A DNA stretch of 64,000 nt from CALAGB01 sp963789565 (GCA_963789565.1 CAWBKX010000002.1:2356001-2420000); one strand, 5' to 3'. Positions 17,049 to 25,856 are shown, counted from the first letter of the stretch. The notes: generated by a model from the letters alone, not told the origin. Program-made: numbers and translations.

Positions 17049-17659
17049 GTGGGAATTCTTCTTCGTTACTCTGGTACGTCGCGCGGGGCAGCGGCATCGT
17101 CGCCTTCCTGCTGCTGACGTTTTCGGTGACGCTGGGCATCGCCATGAACCGACGCTGGTACTCGCGCAACTGGCCGCGTATGGTGGTCGACGCGATGCAT
17201 CGCTGGTTCACCATCACGTTCTTCACGTTTACCTTGATTCACGTGGTGACGATCCTGCTCGATCCGTTCTCGAACGTGTCGCTGATGAACGCGCTCATCC
17301 CGTTCACGGGCGGCTATCGACCGTTCTGGGTGAGCCTGGGTGTTATCGCGATTGAACTGGGACTGGCCATCGGCGCCAGCGTCTGGGTGCGACGGTTCAT
17401 CGGTTATCGAGCGTGGCACATCATGCACGGGCTGGCCTACCCGATCTACGGATTTTCGCTGCTGCATGGGATCTTCGCCGGGAGTGACACCGGCACAATG
17501 TGGACGAACCTGGTCTATGGCGGCAGCGCGGCGCTGATCGTCATGGCAATTACCTGGCGGCTCTCACCGGAGTCCAAGCTGCGCATGACCACGTCGGCGG
17601 TCGGTGGGCTCTCGCTGGTAGCGCTGATGGCCATGAATGGACATTTCTTGTTCGCCTGA
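17045..17659 (+). CDS. Ferric-reductase-like transmembrane cytochrome b
   Basis: Integral membrane protein of 204 aa with about six helices, of the ferric-reductase/YedZ-like family that carries haem b across the membrane. Candidate haem-ligand histidines are in DAMHRWF, FTLIHVV, AWHIMHGL and SLLHGIF, spaced as in-helix pairs. It lacks the FAD/NAD domain of full ferric reductases, so electrons must come from a partner, reasonably the NuoF-like protein and ferredoxin of this operon. It overlaps apbE by ATGA and is followed by a strong terminator. Confidence 0.85.
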   Translation: MSGNSSSLLWYVARGSGIVAFLLLTFSVTLGIAMNRRWYSRNWPRMVVDAMHRWFTITFFTFTLIHVVTILLDPFSNVSLMNALIPFTGGYRPFWVSLGVIAIELGLAIGASVWVRRFIGYRAWHIMHGLAYPIYGFSLLHGIFAGSDTGTMWTNLVYGGSAALIVMAITWRLSPESKLRMTTSAVGGLSLVALMAMNGHFLFA

Positions 17660-17723
17660 CGCAGACCGCGGGATCGGATTCCGCACACATCATCTTGCAC
17701 ACACCATCCCCATTCACCCGCCG

Positions 17724-17769
17724 GTGCGGGGCGGTTCTCCGGAAACGGAGCAGCCGCCCCGCACTTTTT
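17724..17769 (+). terminator. Strong rho-independent terminator of the redox operon
   Basis: GTGCGGGGCGG and CCGCCCCGCAC form an 11-bp stem with an inner CTCCG-GAAA-CGGAG helix, followed directly by TTTTT. It lies 64 bases past the ferric-reductase-like gene and marks the operon end. Confidence 0.92.
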
Positions 17770-17937
17770 GGTGTGGTGTGGGGTGGTCGGTGAGGTGGCA
17801 GTGTGCTTTCGCAACCGATCAATTGCCAACCAACCCGCCACTGATCCAATATGCCGAGCGTTGCGGGGAATGATTTAGAGGCTTAGAATTACCATTGTTA
17901 TGGTCGTACACTATGCAACAAATGTCGGCGGTGTGCC

Positions 17938-18369
17938 CTGAAGACGAGTGTCGACGAGCGTCGCAGAATCTATGAAGACGAACGGAAGCTCCTAATCGAG
18001 TCTGAACGGGAGGCTGCCTCATTCTATGACCGAGCGATGCTCACGTTGTCAGGCGGGGCCCTTCTCTTATCGATAACCTTCATCACCGACATTGCTCCTA
18101 AACCACACGCAACCCATTGGTTGTTTTGCTCCTGGATAGGGTTCGGGATTGCCCTAATTTGCACGCTGTTTTCATTCTTAGTGAGTCAAGTTGCGTCTCG
18201 TCGGCAGCGCGACATTCTTGATACGTGGATCACCACGACGGACGACGATGTCTTAGTGCAAGCAAATCGATGGGCACTACTGACAACTGTTCTAAATTGC
18301 TTCTCCGCCTTCGCATTTATCGCAGGAGCAGGATTATTTGCAGTATTTACTGGAAAGAATTTGCCTTAG
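17938..18369 (+). CDS. Small membrane protein of an uncharacterised two-gene island
   Basis: Protein of about 143 aa with an acidic/basic N-terminal helix (DERRRIYEDERKLLIESE), then FYDRAMLTLSGGALLLSITF and a second helix, a cytoplasmic segment rich in Arg/Asp, and a last hydrophobic helix. The frame has no ATG, GTG or TTG before 18037, yet codons from about 17938 clearly continue the protein; CTG at 17938 is the best start, giving MKTSVDERRRIY. A start at 18037 would remove the conserved-looking N-terminus. The gene is AT-richer than its neighbours, which suggests transfer. I recognise the general type (uncharacterised membrane proteins with EREAAxxFDxA-type ends) but no known function. Confidence 0.6.
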   Translation: MKTSVDERRRIYEDERKLLIESEREAASFYDRAMLTLSGGALLLSITFITDIAPKPHATHWLFCSWIGFGIALICTLFSFLVSQVASRRQRDILDTWITTTDDDVLVQANRWALLTTVLNCFSAFAFIAGAGLFAVFTGKNLP

Positions 18370-18383
18370 TCCATGGAGGGCCA

Positions 18384-18551
18384 ATGGGGGACCGAAAGGA
18401 TGCACAGAAGACGACGGAGCCATCAACACCTGATAGGAGACCGCCCAAAGATTCATCCCAGGAGTTCAATGAACGAAAAGGGTTTGCTCCTCCGAAGCCA
18501 CCAATTCCACCTCCCACGCGTCCACCAGCTCGGCCTCCGAAGAAGCCATAG
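18384..18551 (+). CDS. Tiny proline-rich protein paired with the preceding membrane protein
   Basis: Protein of 55 aa, 14 bases after the membrane-protein stop. The first half is charged (MGDRKDAQKTTEPSTPD), and the second half is a proline track, KGFAPPKPPIPPPTRPP. It has no membrane segment. A GGAGGG run lies 4-9 bases upstream of the ATG. Pairing with the small membrane protein and shared low GC suggest one transferred unit. Pro-rich tails of this kind often bind partner proteins; no function can be given. Confidence 0.5.
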   Translation: MGDRKDAQKTTEPSTPDRRPPKDSSQEFNERKGFAPPKPPIPPPTRPPARPPKKP

Positions 18552-18906
18552 GAGACGAATTGTGTCGCGCTGTTGAATGTCGTTGAAGCGCGTATGCTGA
18601 AGAAGATCGCCTGAACTCTTGTCCGCGTTAGCTCAGTCCGCTCACGGCCTTCAATTCTGTAGTGGGGCATCCACGACGTGGTTGTTTTTCAACCGTGGGT
18701 GGACGTTGGCTGGTTGCCCGTTCAATCGTGTGAAACGCCACAGCTACCCGGATCCTCCATCCTCCTCCCAATAACCTGGGAACATTCCCAGCCAAATCTC
18801 AGACGCTTTATCACCTGCGGAGACCTATCCTCGTCTCAGTGATACCGGTGATCTGGAAACGTTCAAGGGAACGCACTTCCGGTGTCAGAAGAGGAGATTC
18901 CGTCAC
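18552..18906. other. Intergenic stretch with no gene seen
   Basis: About 355 bases, AT-richer on the left. Only a small GGTTG-TTTTT-CAACC hairpin near 18680 stands out. I see no convincing reading frame, RNA gene or promoter. Confidence 0.5.
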
Positions 18907-19611
18907 GTGGTACGCAAACGTTGGTTGATCGGCGGTGGGTTGGCGACCCTGGCGCTGGCGTCGACGGTCACCGTCGGCAGCGTCTTCGCCGCTTCGCCGC
19001 CCGCGTCGAGTCTCGCCCAGCGCGCAGACGGCGGTGCAAACCTTCGTCGATCGTCTGGCCTCGAATCTGGGCCTCAGCAGCAATCAGGTGCAACAGGGGC
19101 TGCAGACGACCGAAGACCAATACGTCGATGACGCGGTAACCAGTGGCAAGATGACGTCGGCGCAGGGAGACGCACTCAAGCAGCAGATCGATTCCGGCCA
19201 GCTCACTCCCTTCAATCTCGGCATCCCGGGCATGGGCATGGGCATGGGTGGTGGGCATGGCCACGGCGCTGACATGGACGTCATCGCCAGCACGCTCGGC
19301 ATCACGACCGACCAGCTACAGTCCGATCTCAGCTCCGGCACGACGATCGCGGACGAGATCACCAGTCACGGCAAGACCGTCGATGATGTGGTGAACGCGG
19401 TGGTCGCGCAGGAAAGACCGAGATGGACCAGGCTGTGGCAAACGGCAAGATGACGCAGGATCAAGAGACGCAGCGGCTTGACACACTGCGCCAGCAACTG
19501 ACTGACGCCATCAACAACAACACGTTTGGTCAGGGTGGTCCTGGCGGATTCGGCGGACACGGCCACATGGGCGGGTCAGCGGATCAGGATCAGACGCCCG
19601 CTAGCCAGTAA
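18907..19611 (+). pseudogene. Secreted protein with GKMT helical repeats, two frame breaks
   Basis: Three frames together make one secreted protein of about 234 aa. The first gives a signal peptide (GTG start, LATLALASTVTVGSVFAA). The second carries TAVQTFVDRLASNLGLSS, an AVTSGKMTSAQGDALKQQI unit, a Gly/Met/His stretch and LGITTDQLQSDL. The third carries a second unit, AVANGKMTQDQETQRL, and a Gly/His-rich tail. Dropping one C of CCC at 19016-19018 and adding one A at 19413-19415 restores a single frame. The repeated xGKMTxxQxxxL helices resemble DUF2680-type proteins. The two opposite changes preserve a sensible protein, so sequencing error is at least as likely as decay. Confidence 0.6.
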
Positions 19612-19797
19612 GGTCCATAGACTTCTTTCAGCGTCGCACAACGACGGTCATCTTTCCTCCTCAGGCGTGCACTCGCGCAAGCGGGTGCACGTTTGTGTTG
19701 GCGAGATGTGCCAGCGGTGTCTGTCGGCAGACCGAAACACATCTGAGGGAACTCGTCAGTTGGCCTTCGGGAATTGGATGGCCGCGCTGGGCGATGT

Positions 19798-19823
19798 GGG
19801 CGACTCATGAGTCGCCCGTACAG
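19798..19823. repeat. Palindromic intergenic repeat, GGGCGACGC family (copy 3)
   Basis: GGGCGACTC-AT-GAGTCGCCC followed by GTACAG. The G-to-T change in the left arm is matched by a compensating change in the right arm, so the hairpin is kept. Confidence 0.8.
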
Positions 19824-19863
19824 ATCGAATCGTTGCCCATATCGCGGTGGGACCGCGCATCGA

Positions 19864-20646
19864 CTATGGCGCGATCTCGTCTCGCAGGATCTGGAAGAAC
19901 CGGTCCCGGGCGCGGCGCTCGATCCACGGGAGGTGCCCGCACTCCTCCAGCAAGATGAAGCGGAAATCGCTGAGGACGCGGCTGAGCGGATCGCGCACTC
20001 CCTCGACCGGGTGTGGGTCGTAATCACCGTGGATGGCGACGACGGGACAGCGGATGTCGCGACCCAGAGCGAGAAAGTCGCCGCTAGCGCGATAGGCGGC
20101 CGCATCGCTCCAGACCCGCTCGTAAACGTCGAACTGCGCCTCGATCATCTCGGTGTTGAGTGTGAGCGGATCGAGCGTATCGGTCTTCGTGAAGACATGC
20201 CCCATCGCGGCGAAGACGGCGTTCTTGTCGACCTCGGGATCGCTCATCTCCAGCGTCAAACGCTCGAGCTCCTGCCGATCGTCGGGCGTGAGACGGCGCA
20301 TCCGCTCGGCGTCGATCCCCTCCGCAAATCTGGCCTCGAAGACTCCGCTCCCGATCAAGATCAGCTTGCGCGCGAGTTCCGGGTAGCGAGCGGCCACGAT
20401 GAAGGAGAGCATGGCGCCCCAGGAGGAGCCGATCAGCGTCACCGGCGGATCGGCGAACGTGATGATCGCGTCATGTAGCTCTCGCACCTGTCCTTCGAGC
20501 GAGTCAGCCGTTTGCAGCGGCTCGATGACGCCCCACTGACGCGACAGCTCACGCGCCACCGGCGCCATCGTTCCTGGCGCTCCGGGACCGCCATGCACCA
20601 GCACTACGACGTAGGGACTCTCGCCATACAGTCTGGGATTCTCCAC
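19864..20646 (-). CDS. Alpha/beta-hydrolase (proline-iminopeptidase-like)
   Basis: Cytoplasmic alpha/beta-hydrolase of 260 aa. It has the oxyanion-hole motif VLVHGGPGAPG near residue 16, the nucleophile elbow GSSWGAM, an acid in AIHGDYDPHP and the catalytic His in EECGHLPW, in normal order. The HGGPG motif points to the proline iminopeptidase/epoxide-hydrolase-like group. It starts with GTG, with AAGGAG 7 bases before. Substrate may be a peptide or ester; no neighbour helps to decide. Confidence 0.85.
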   Translation of the reverse strand: MENPRLYGESPYVVVLVHGGPGAPGTMAPVARELSRQWGVIEPLQTADSLEGQVRELHDAIITFADPPVTLIGSSWGAMLSFIVAARYPELARKLILIGSGVFEARFAEGIDAERMRRLTPDDRQELERLTLEMSDPEVDKNAVFAAMGHVFTKTDTLDPLTLNTEMIEAQFDVYERVWSDAAAYRASGDFLALGRDIRCPVVAIHGDYDPHPVEGVRDPLSRVLSDFRFILLEECGHLPWIERRARDRFFQILRDEIAP

Positions 20647-20977
20647 GTTAACGCTCCTTCGACGATTACGAGCATAGCCGATCTGGGGAGCCGTCGCGAC
20701 ATCAATGAGCGAGTCATGAGCGACCGAATGGGGAAGTATTTCGAGGTTAAGAACGTTTCAAAGACGGTGCCATTCGCGGCGGGGCGCTTCCATCGAGCGC
20801 GACCGAACACATAGGGCACGGTCGGTCGAATCAATGCATAATGGCCTGTACGCAACGGCACTCTTCCCCGGAGCGGGCCTCGGAAGATCTGCCCCCAGCA
20901 AGTCCGGCATTCTCGTTGGCCGCCCTTGCCCAGCCTGAATACTCGATTGATGACACGCTCGCGAGGAGCCACTTTTT
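20647..20977. other. Divergent intergenic region, nothing specific seen
   Basis: About 330 bases between a hydrolase (minus) and an exporter gene (plus). It must hold promoters for both, but I could not pick a convincing -35/-10 pair. The last part holds the exporter's GAGGAG ribosome site. Confidence 0.4.
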
Positions 20978-22480
20978 TTGACCACTGGTTTTGACGCTCA
21001 ACGCTCGGATTCCGCCTCGGACCGACTCATCCACCAGAAGATCGTGGTCGCCATCGTGTACATCTGCAGCATGCTGATGAACTCGATCGACTCGACCATC
21101 GTCAACGTGGCGCTAGCGACGTTGAGCCGGCAGTTCAACGTGTCGGCCGCCCAGATCGACCTGGTCGTGGTGAGCTACCTCGTCAGTTTGGCGGTCTTCA
21201 TCCCGGCCTCCGGCTGGTTGGGCGATCGCTTCGGCACCAAGCGAGTGTTTCTGATCGCGCTGGCTATCTTCACCTTCGCCTCGGCAGCCTGCGGGCTCTC
21301 TGGCACCTTCAATGAGCTGATCCTCTTCCGGGCTTTGCAAGGCGTCGGCGGCGGCATCCTGACGCCGGTCGGCATGGCCATGCTCTATCGCACGTTCCCG
21401 CCGAAGGAGCGCATCAACGTCTCGCGCATCCTGATGTTCGTCACGATTCTCGGTCCGGCTTTGGGGCCAGTGATCGGCGGACTCCTGGTCGAAAAACTCT
21501 CCTGGCACTGGGCCTTCTACGTCAATGTGCCAGTGGGTGTGCTGGCCTTCGCCTTCGGGTTCATCTTCCTCCACGAAAGCCGAGAGGAGGCGCCTGGTGG
21601 CTTCGATCTGCTTGGGTTCCTGCTCGCGGGCGTCGGCTTTGGATCCTTCATGTATTCGGTGAGCGAAGGACCGGCACACGGTTGGGGTTCGACCGACATT
21701 CTCATTACGGGAGTGTTGGGGATCGTCCTGTTGGTCGCCTTCGTGGTGAACGAGATCCGCGTTCGTGAGCCGATGGTGCAGCTGCGGCTGCTCGGAGATC
21801 ATCTCTTCCGCACCACCAACATCGTGTCCCTTTTCGCCTCCACCGCCTTTATGGGTGTCCTCTTCATGATGCCGCTCTTCCTGCAAGAGGCACGTGGTTT
21901 CTCGCCGCTGCAATCGGGGTTGGCCACGTTCCCCGAGGCGATCGGCGTCGTCATGTCGACCCAGATCGTGGCTCGACTCTACCCGCGCATCGGCCCCCGA
22001 CGTCTTATGGCGAGTGGTCTGACGGGCGTCGCGGTCATGATGGGGCTCCTCTGGACGATCGATCTGAATAGCAGCGCCTGGCTGGTGCGGATCCTGATGT
22101 TCTTCATCGGCGTGGGCATGGCCTACGTCTTCATTCCGGCACAGGTGGCTGGCTTTGCCACGATCTCCCGCTCAGATACCGGTCAAGCATCGACACTTTC
22201 CAGCGTGCAACGGCGCATGGGTGGGGCGGTCGGCGTCGCGCTGCTGAGCACGGTGCTGGCGCTTGTCGGCCCAACGGTCGTCTCGGCGAGTGGCGGGGTG
22301 CGACCGAACCTGACGGCGTATCACGTCGCCTTCGCGATCGCGGCGGTACTGGCCGCCATCGCCGCCATCTCGTCGCTGCGCATTCCCGATGAGGATGCGG
22401 CAGAGACGATGCGGCAGCCCGCACGTCGTCCGGTCAAAAGCGAGACCCAGGAGGCGATCCTGGCCGTCGAGGACGACTAG
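20978..22480 (+). CDS. DHA2-family MFS exporter (EmrB/QacA-like)
   Basis: Proton-driven 14-helix drug or metabolite exporter of 500 aa. Typical motifs are NSIDSTIVNVALATLSRQF (the D-x-T-I-V-N-V-A-L motif of DHA2 in helix 1), SGWLGDRFGTKRVF (motif A) and GPALGPVIGGLL (motif C, drug:H+ antiporter). It starts with TTG at 20978, with GAGGAG about 9 bases before; no nearer ATG exists. The last 30 residues are a charged cytoplasmic tail. A TetR-type gene follows on the same strand, which is a common arrangement for regulated efflux. Confidence 0.9.
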   Translation: MTTGFDAQRSDSASDRLIHQKIVVAIVYICSMLMNSIDSTIVNVALATLSRQFNVSAAQIDLVVVSYLVSLAVFIPASGWLGDRFGTKRVFLIALAIFTFASAACGLSGTFNELILFRALQGVGGGILTPVGMAMLYRTFPPKERINVSRILMFVTILGPALGPVIGGLLVEKLSWHWAFYVNVPVGVLAFAFGFIFLHESREEAPGGFDLLGFLLAGVGFGSFMYSVSEGPAHGWGSTDILITGVLGIVLLVAFVVNEIRVREPMVQLRLLGDHLFRTTNIVSLFASTAFMGVLFMMPLFLQEARGFSPLQSGLATFPEAIGVVMSTQIVARLYPRIGPRRLMASGLTGVAVMMGLLWTIDLNSSAWLVRILMFFIGVGMAYVFIPAQVAGFATISRSDTGQASTLSSVQRRMGGAVGVALLSTVLALVGPTVVSASGGVRPNLTAYHVAFAIAAVLAAIAAISSLRIPDEDAAETMRQPARRPVKSETQEAILAVEDD

Positions 22481-22666
22481 CTTCGACGCACGAAGCCTCT
22501 GATTTCGGCAGCGCGCACTGTTGCGGGCTTCCGTCTCCCCTCATTTCCCGAATCACTCGCCCATCGTTTCGGTCGCTGACAACCTCTTTCCCGCGGGATC
22601 TCGTTGCTGGCTACCGCGATGTTCCGAGCGGCCACGCCAACGCGCCGCGATCGTGATGAGAACCGC

Positions 22667-22695
22667 TTGACAGCGTTGACCACTGCCGCTACGAT
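22667..22695 (+). promoter_or_regulatory. Sigma-70-type promoter of the TetR gene
   Basis: TTGACA (22667-22672), a 17-base spacer, then TACGAT (22690-22695), close to consensus. The expected start of transcription near 22702 leaves a leader of about 50 bases before the chosen GTG at 22751. Confidence 0.75.
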
Positions 22696-22750
22696 AATGA
22701 TGTACACAGACGTTAATTCTATTCACTCATTCAACGATGGTGAGTCTTTC

Positions 22751-23476
22751 GTGACCGGTGTCAGCTTCGAGAAACCTGGATCGCCCACGGAACGTCGCGA
22801 GCGAAATCGGCGTGAGATGACCGATGCCATTCTTTCGGCTGCGCGAGTCATCATGCGGCGTGACGGCGTGGCGGCGTTGAATCTCCACGAGATTGCCCGC
22901 ATGGTCGGTGTGCGCACTCCGGCTCTCTATCGCTACTTCCCCAGTAAGGCTGCAATCTATGACGAGCTATTCCGTCGTGGGATGAGTGACGTACACGAGC
23001 TCTTCGAGGAGCTCTATCGGGCGTATCCGCCGAGTTGGGAGCGACTACGAGCGTGGGCCGAGGCACGGCTCGTCTTCGCGCAGCGGAACCCCGACCTGGA
23101 CCACCTCCTCTTCGGGCGCGACGTGCCGGGGTTCACTCCGTCCGACGAGAGCATGGCGGTGAGCCGTGCGCGCTATGCCGGCGCGGTCCGCGCGATGCAG
23201 GAGACGATCGACGCTGGGGTGATCGCTCCAGGGGTGCCGGTCGAGCGGGCGCTGGATCTCTTTCTGACGGTGACGAGCGGCATCGCATCACAGCACATGG
23301 CGAATCAGCCGGACCTTCCGGCGGGACAGGGTCGATTCGGCAGCCTAATCCCTGATGCACTCCGCCTGTTCAAGGCAGCTTGGACGCCCGGTTCTGGGCT
23401 GCCAGACGAACATCCCGGTCGGGAAAATGTGGACGTATCCGATGGATCCGAACGTGGAGGTGACCACGATGCATAG
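22751..23476 (+). CDS. TetR/AcrR-family transcriptional regulator
   Basis: Repressor of 241 aa. The N-terminal helix-turn-helix is clear: AILSAARVIMRRDGVAALNL, then HEIARMVGVRTPALYRYFPSKAAIYDELF. The C-terminal ligand domain is of the WHG/TetR_C type. Start: GTG at 22751 with GGTGAG 7 bases before, chosen because a good promoter at 22667-22695 would place an ATG at 22699 upstream of the transcript. It lies between the DHA2 exporter and an MDMPI-like enzyme and overlaps the latter by 8 bases, so it probably controls one or both. Confidence 0.87.
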   Translation: MTGVSFEKPGSPTERRERNRREMTDAILSAARVIMRRDGVAALNLHEIARMVGVRTPALYRYFPSKAAIYDELFRRGMSDVHELFEELYRAYPPSWERLRAWAEARLVFAQRNPDLDHLLFGRDVPGFTPSDESMAVSRARYAGAVRAMQETIDAGVIAPGVPVERALDLFLTVTSGIASQHMANQPDLPAGQGRFGSLIPDALRLFKAAWTPGSGLPDEHPGRENVDVSDGSERGGDHDA

Positions 23477-24398
23477 ATACCCGGCGACCGAGGAAATCGA
23501 AAATGTCCAGGCGGTGGATGCGACCGGCATCCCACCCGTCTCGCCCGACGAAGCGGCGGCTCTGGCCACAGTCGAGCTGGACCGGGTTCTGGCTCTCCTG
23601 GGGACGTTGACCGCCGCGGACTGGGAGGCGTCGACCTATTGCACGCTCTGGAACGTCAGGCAGGTCGTTGCCCACATCGCTGGGGCACTCGCGGCATACG
23701 CGGATTGGGATCGGCTCCTGGAGCGAAGCCTGCCCTGGGCCCAGGGCAAAGCGGATCAGCCTGGCGTGGCCATGCCGGTGTTCCTGAGCGATCTGGCGGG
23801 GATGCCGGAGGAAAGCAGGCAGAAGTACCGCGCGGCGGGATTCAACCCGCTGGACGCACTCAACCAGTTTGAGGTGGACCAGCGCGCTCGGCTGACCCCA
23901 GCGGATCTCCTGTCCGAACTGCGTAGAGTTGGACCATCCGCCATCGCCAACCGGCGCCAGCTCCCAGCCGCGGTTCGTTCTCTCCTGCTCCCGGTGGCCG
24001 GTGCCAAAGCGCCCGTGAGCTATTTGATCGACGTCATCTATCCGCGAGATATCTGGATGCATCGAATCGAGCTTGCGCTGTCAACCCGTCGCCCGTTCGC
24101 TCGCACATCAGAGCACGATGGTCGGCTGACGGCGCTGGTGATGCGCGATCTGGCACGGCGGCTCGCTCCCGTTCTCGACACTCGATCCGTAACCTACCGG
24201 CTAACCGGTCCCGATGGAGGTCTGTTCCGATTCGGAACCGGAGACGAGCCGGGGACGCTTCTCACGATGGACGCTGTTGCGTTTCATCTACTCGCGTCCG
24301 GAAGACGGTCAGTCGCTGACGCGCTCAGTGACGCCACCATCACGGGCGATTCGGATCTCGCCGCGCTCGTGCTGAACAACACGGTCGTGGTCTATTGA
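23469..24398 (+). CDS. Maleylpyruvate-isomerase-family (MDMPI/DinB-fold) protein
   Basis: Protein of 309 aa with an N-terminal DinB-like four-helix domain and a C-terminal SCP2-like domain, the layout of mycothiol-dependent maleylpyruvate isomerase relatives. The metal-site histidines fit VRQVVAHIAGAL near residue 67 and RDIWMHRIEL near residue 200. The C-terminal domain includes LTMDAVAFHLLASGRRS. It starts inside the TetR gene, with GGAGG 8 bases before the ATG. Mycothiol itself is mainly actinobacterial, so the thiol cofactor, or whether one is used, is open. Confidence 0.78.
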   Translation: MHRYPATEEIENVQAVDATGIPPVSPDEAAALATVELDRVLALLGTLTAADWEASTYCTLWNVRQVVAHIAGALAAYADWDRLLERSLPWAQGKADQPGVAMPVFLSDLAGMPEESRQKYRAAGFNPLDALNQFEVDQRARLTPADLLSELRRVGPSAIANRRQLPAAVRSLLLPVAGAKAPVSYLIDVIYPRDIWMHRIELALSTRRPFARTSEHDGRLTALVMRDLARRLAPVLDTRSVTYRLTGPDGGLFRFGTGDEPGTLLTMDAVAFHLLASGRRSVADALSDATITGDSDLAALVLNNTVVVY

Positions 24399-24475
24399 AC
24401 GCCGGGTGTCGGCGTATGTCTGTCTGGACGGCTTGATGTCAATCGGCCGCGAGCGTTTCGCGTTGGAGGTGTCTG

Positions 24476-24901
24476 ATGAAAACCGCTGATTTCACCAACC
24501 TTGAGCTGATGGAAGCCTGGTACGAGAACGATCCGTCCATGCGCATCACCGTGAATTTTCCGTTCTTCGCGGCGACCGGAAACGAGAGCTCGTCGGTCGT
24601 CTACTTCGAGATCGAGCCGGGTCGCTATCTTGGCACGCACACCGACAGCGCCGAGGAGATCCTCTTCATCCTGTCGGGGAAAGTCGAGGCCACGGTCGCC
24701 GGGGAGACGGGAACGCTATCGAGCGGGCAGGCGGCCGTCGTTCCGGCGATGGCACCGCACGAGGTGCGTAACCTCGGCCGGGAGAAGGCGCGCTGCGTCG
24801 GCTTTTTCGCCGCGTCTACGGTCGTATCGACCTTCGACCAGCCCATGATGCCGTTTGGCCAGCATGCCGTCGGGACTCCGCCAGCCGACGTCATGGCGTA
24901 A
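24476..24901 (+). CDS. Cupin-domain protein
   Basis: Single-domain cupin of 141 aa. Cupin motif 1 reads YLGTHTDSAEEILFILSGKVE (key H and E for metal are His and Glu) and motif 2 reads VVPAMAPHEVRNLG, with its metal His. GGAGG lies 6-7 bases upstream of the ATG. Such proteins are dioxygenases, isomerases or small-molecule sensors. It follows the MDMPI-like gene by 77 bases and could share its transcript. Confidence 0.82.
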   Translation: MKTADFTNLELMEAWYENDPSMRITVNFPFFAATGNESSSVVYFEIEPGRYLGTHTDSAEEILFILSGKVEATVAGETGTLSSGQAAVVPAMAPHEVRNLGREKARCVGFFAASTVVSTFDQPMMPFGQHAVGTPPADVMA

Positions 24902-24986
24902 CGCGGGTCAATTGGCGCTGCGTGTATGGATGTTGAGACACCTGGACTGGTAGGAGTGCAGGCGCCGTCGTAGAGGATGGTTTGGT

Positions 24987-25856
24987 TCAGGCGATCATCG
25001 GCTGGAAGACTTCGTAGCGGCCGGTGCCGGCGGCCTTGGCCTGGTACATGGCGCGGTCCGCTTGGCGCAGTAGATCGCCTGGGCGCGACTCCCCGGTGGG
25101 ACAGTAGGAGATGCCGATACTCACCGAGATCGAGTAGACCATGTCGCTCATGATGAACGGACGAGCCAGTTGGCTCGTGAGTCGATCGGCCACTTGCTGA
25201 GCCGTGTCGAGACCCTCAATGTCCTCGATCAGCACCACGAACTCGTCACCTCCCAGCCTGGCGACGGTGTCGCCAACCCGCACCGTCTCCTGCATGCGAT
25301 GGGAAACCGCCTGCAGCAGTAAGTCACCGATCGCATGTCCGTGTAGATCGTTGATGCGTTTGAACCCATCGAGGTCGAGGAAGAGGACGGCAACCGAAGA
25401 GCCCCCACGCGACGCCCGCGCGCGCGCGTGCTCCAGTCGGTCGGAGAAAAGTGCACGATTCGGGAGTCCGGTGAGCGGATCGTGGAAGGCCTGGTGCTGC
25501 AACTCGAAGGCGTACTTCTTGACTTTGCGGTCCAGGTCGCCCATGCGTCCCACCACCAGCCCCATGACGATCAGGGCGATGAAGCCAAACAGTGCACCCC
25601 GTTTGAGAATCTCGATGATGGAGGTTTCACCTATGAGGCGAAACAACATTAGATTCTCTGCCGCAATGAATGCGCTGGTGGATAACCCGCCGATCGGCCC
25701 GAACCTCCAGGCGCCAAACAGGACGGTAATCGCTGCGAATGGTGCACCGGCGAACGCGAGATAGGGATAGAGGATATAGAAGACAACGCCATAGACTACT
25801 GCGAGTCCGGCGAGGTAGATCAGATTCCAGAGCCAATGTTTTGAAGAGTTCAGCAT
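24987..25856 (-). CDS. Membrane-bound diguanylate cyclase
   Basis: Makes the second messenger cyclic di-GMP from two GTP. The N-terminal half (about residues 1-105) holds several membrane helices (MASE-like sensor, family not recognised). The C-terminal GGDEF domain starts at HDPLTGLPNRALFSDRL and has the intact active site RLGGDEFVVLIED. RVGD, five residues before GGDEF, fits the RxxD inhibitory site for product feedback. No EAL domain is present. It is expressed alone; the membrane part may sense a ligand or membrane state. Confidence 0.92.
   Translation of the reverse strand: MLNSSKHWLWNLIYLAGLAVVYGVVFYILYPYLAFAGAPFAAITVLFGAWRFGPIGGLSTSAFIAAENLMLFRLIGETSIIEILKRGALFGFIALIVMGLVVGRMGDLDRKVKKYAFELQHQAFHDPLTGLPNRALFSDRLEHARARASRGGSSVAVLFLDLDGFKRINDLHGHAIGDLLLQAVSHRMQETVRVGDTVARLGGDEFVVLIEDIEGLDTAQQVADRLTSQLARPFIMSDMVYSISVSIGISYCPTGESRPGDLLRQADRAMYQAKAAGTGRYEVFQPMIA

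Noticed and set aside
18037..18369. ATG 18037 as the start of the small membrane protein
   Set aside because: About 33 upstream in-frame codons encode a charged helix that fits the protein; starting at 18037 would cut into the first membrane segment.
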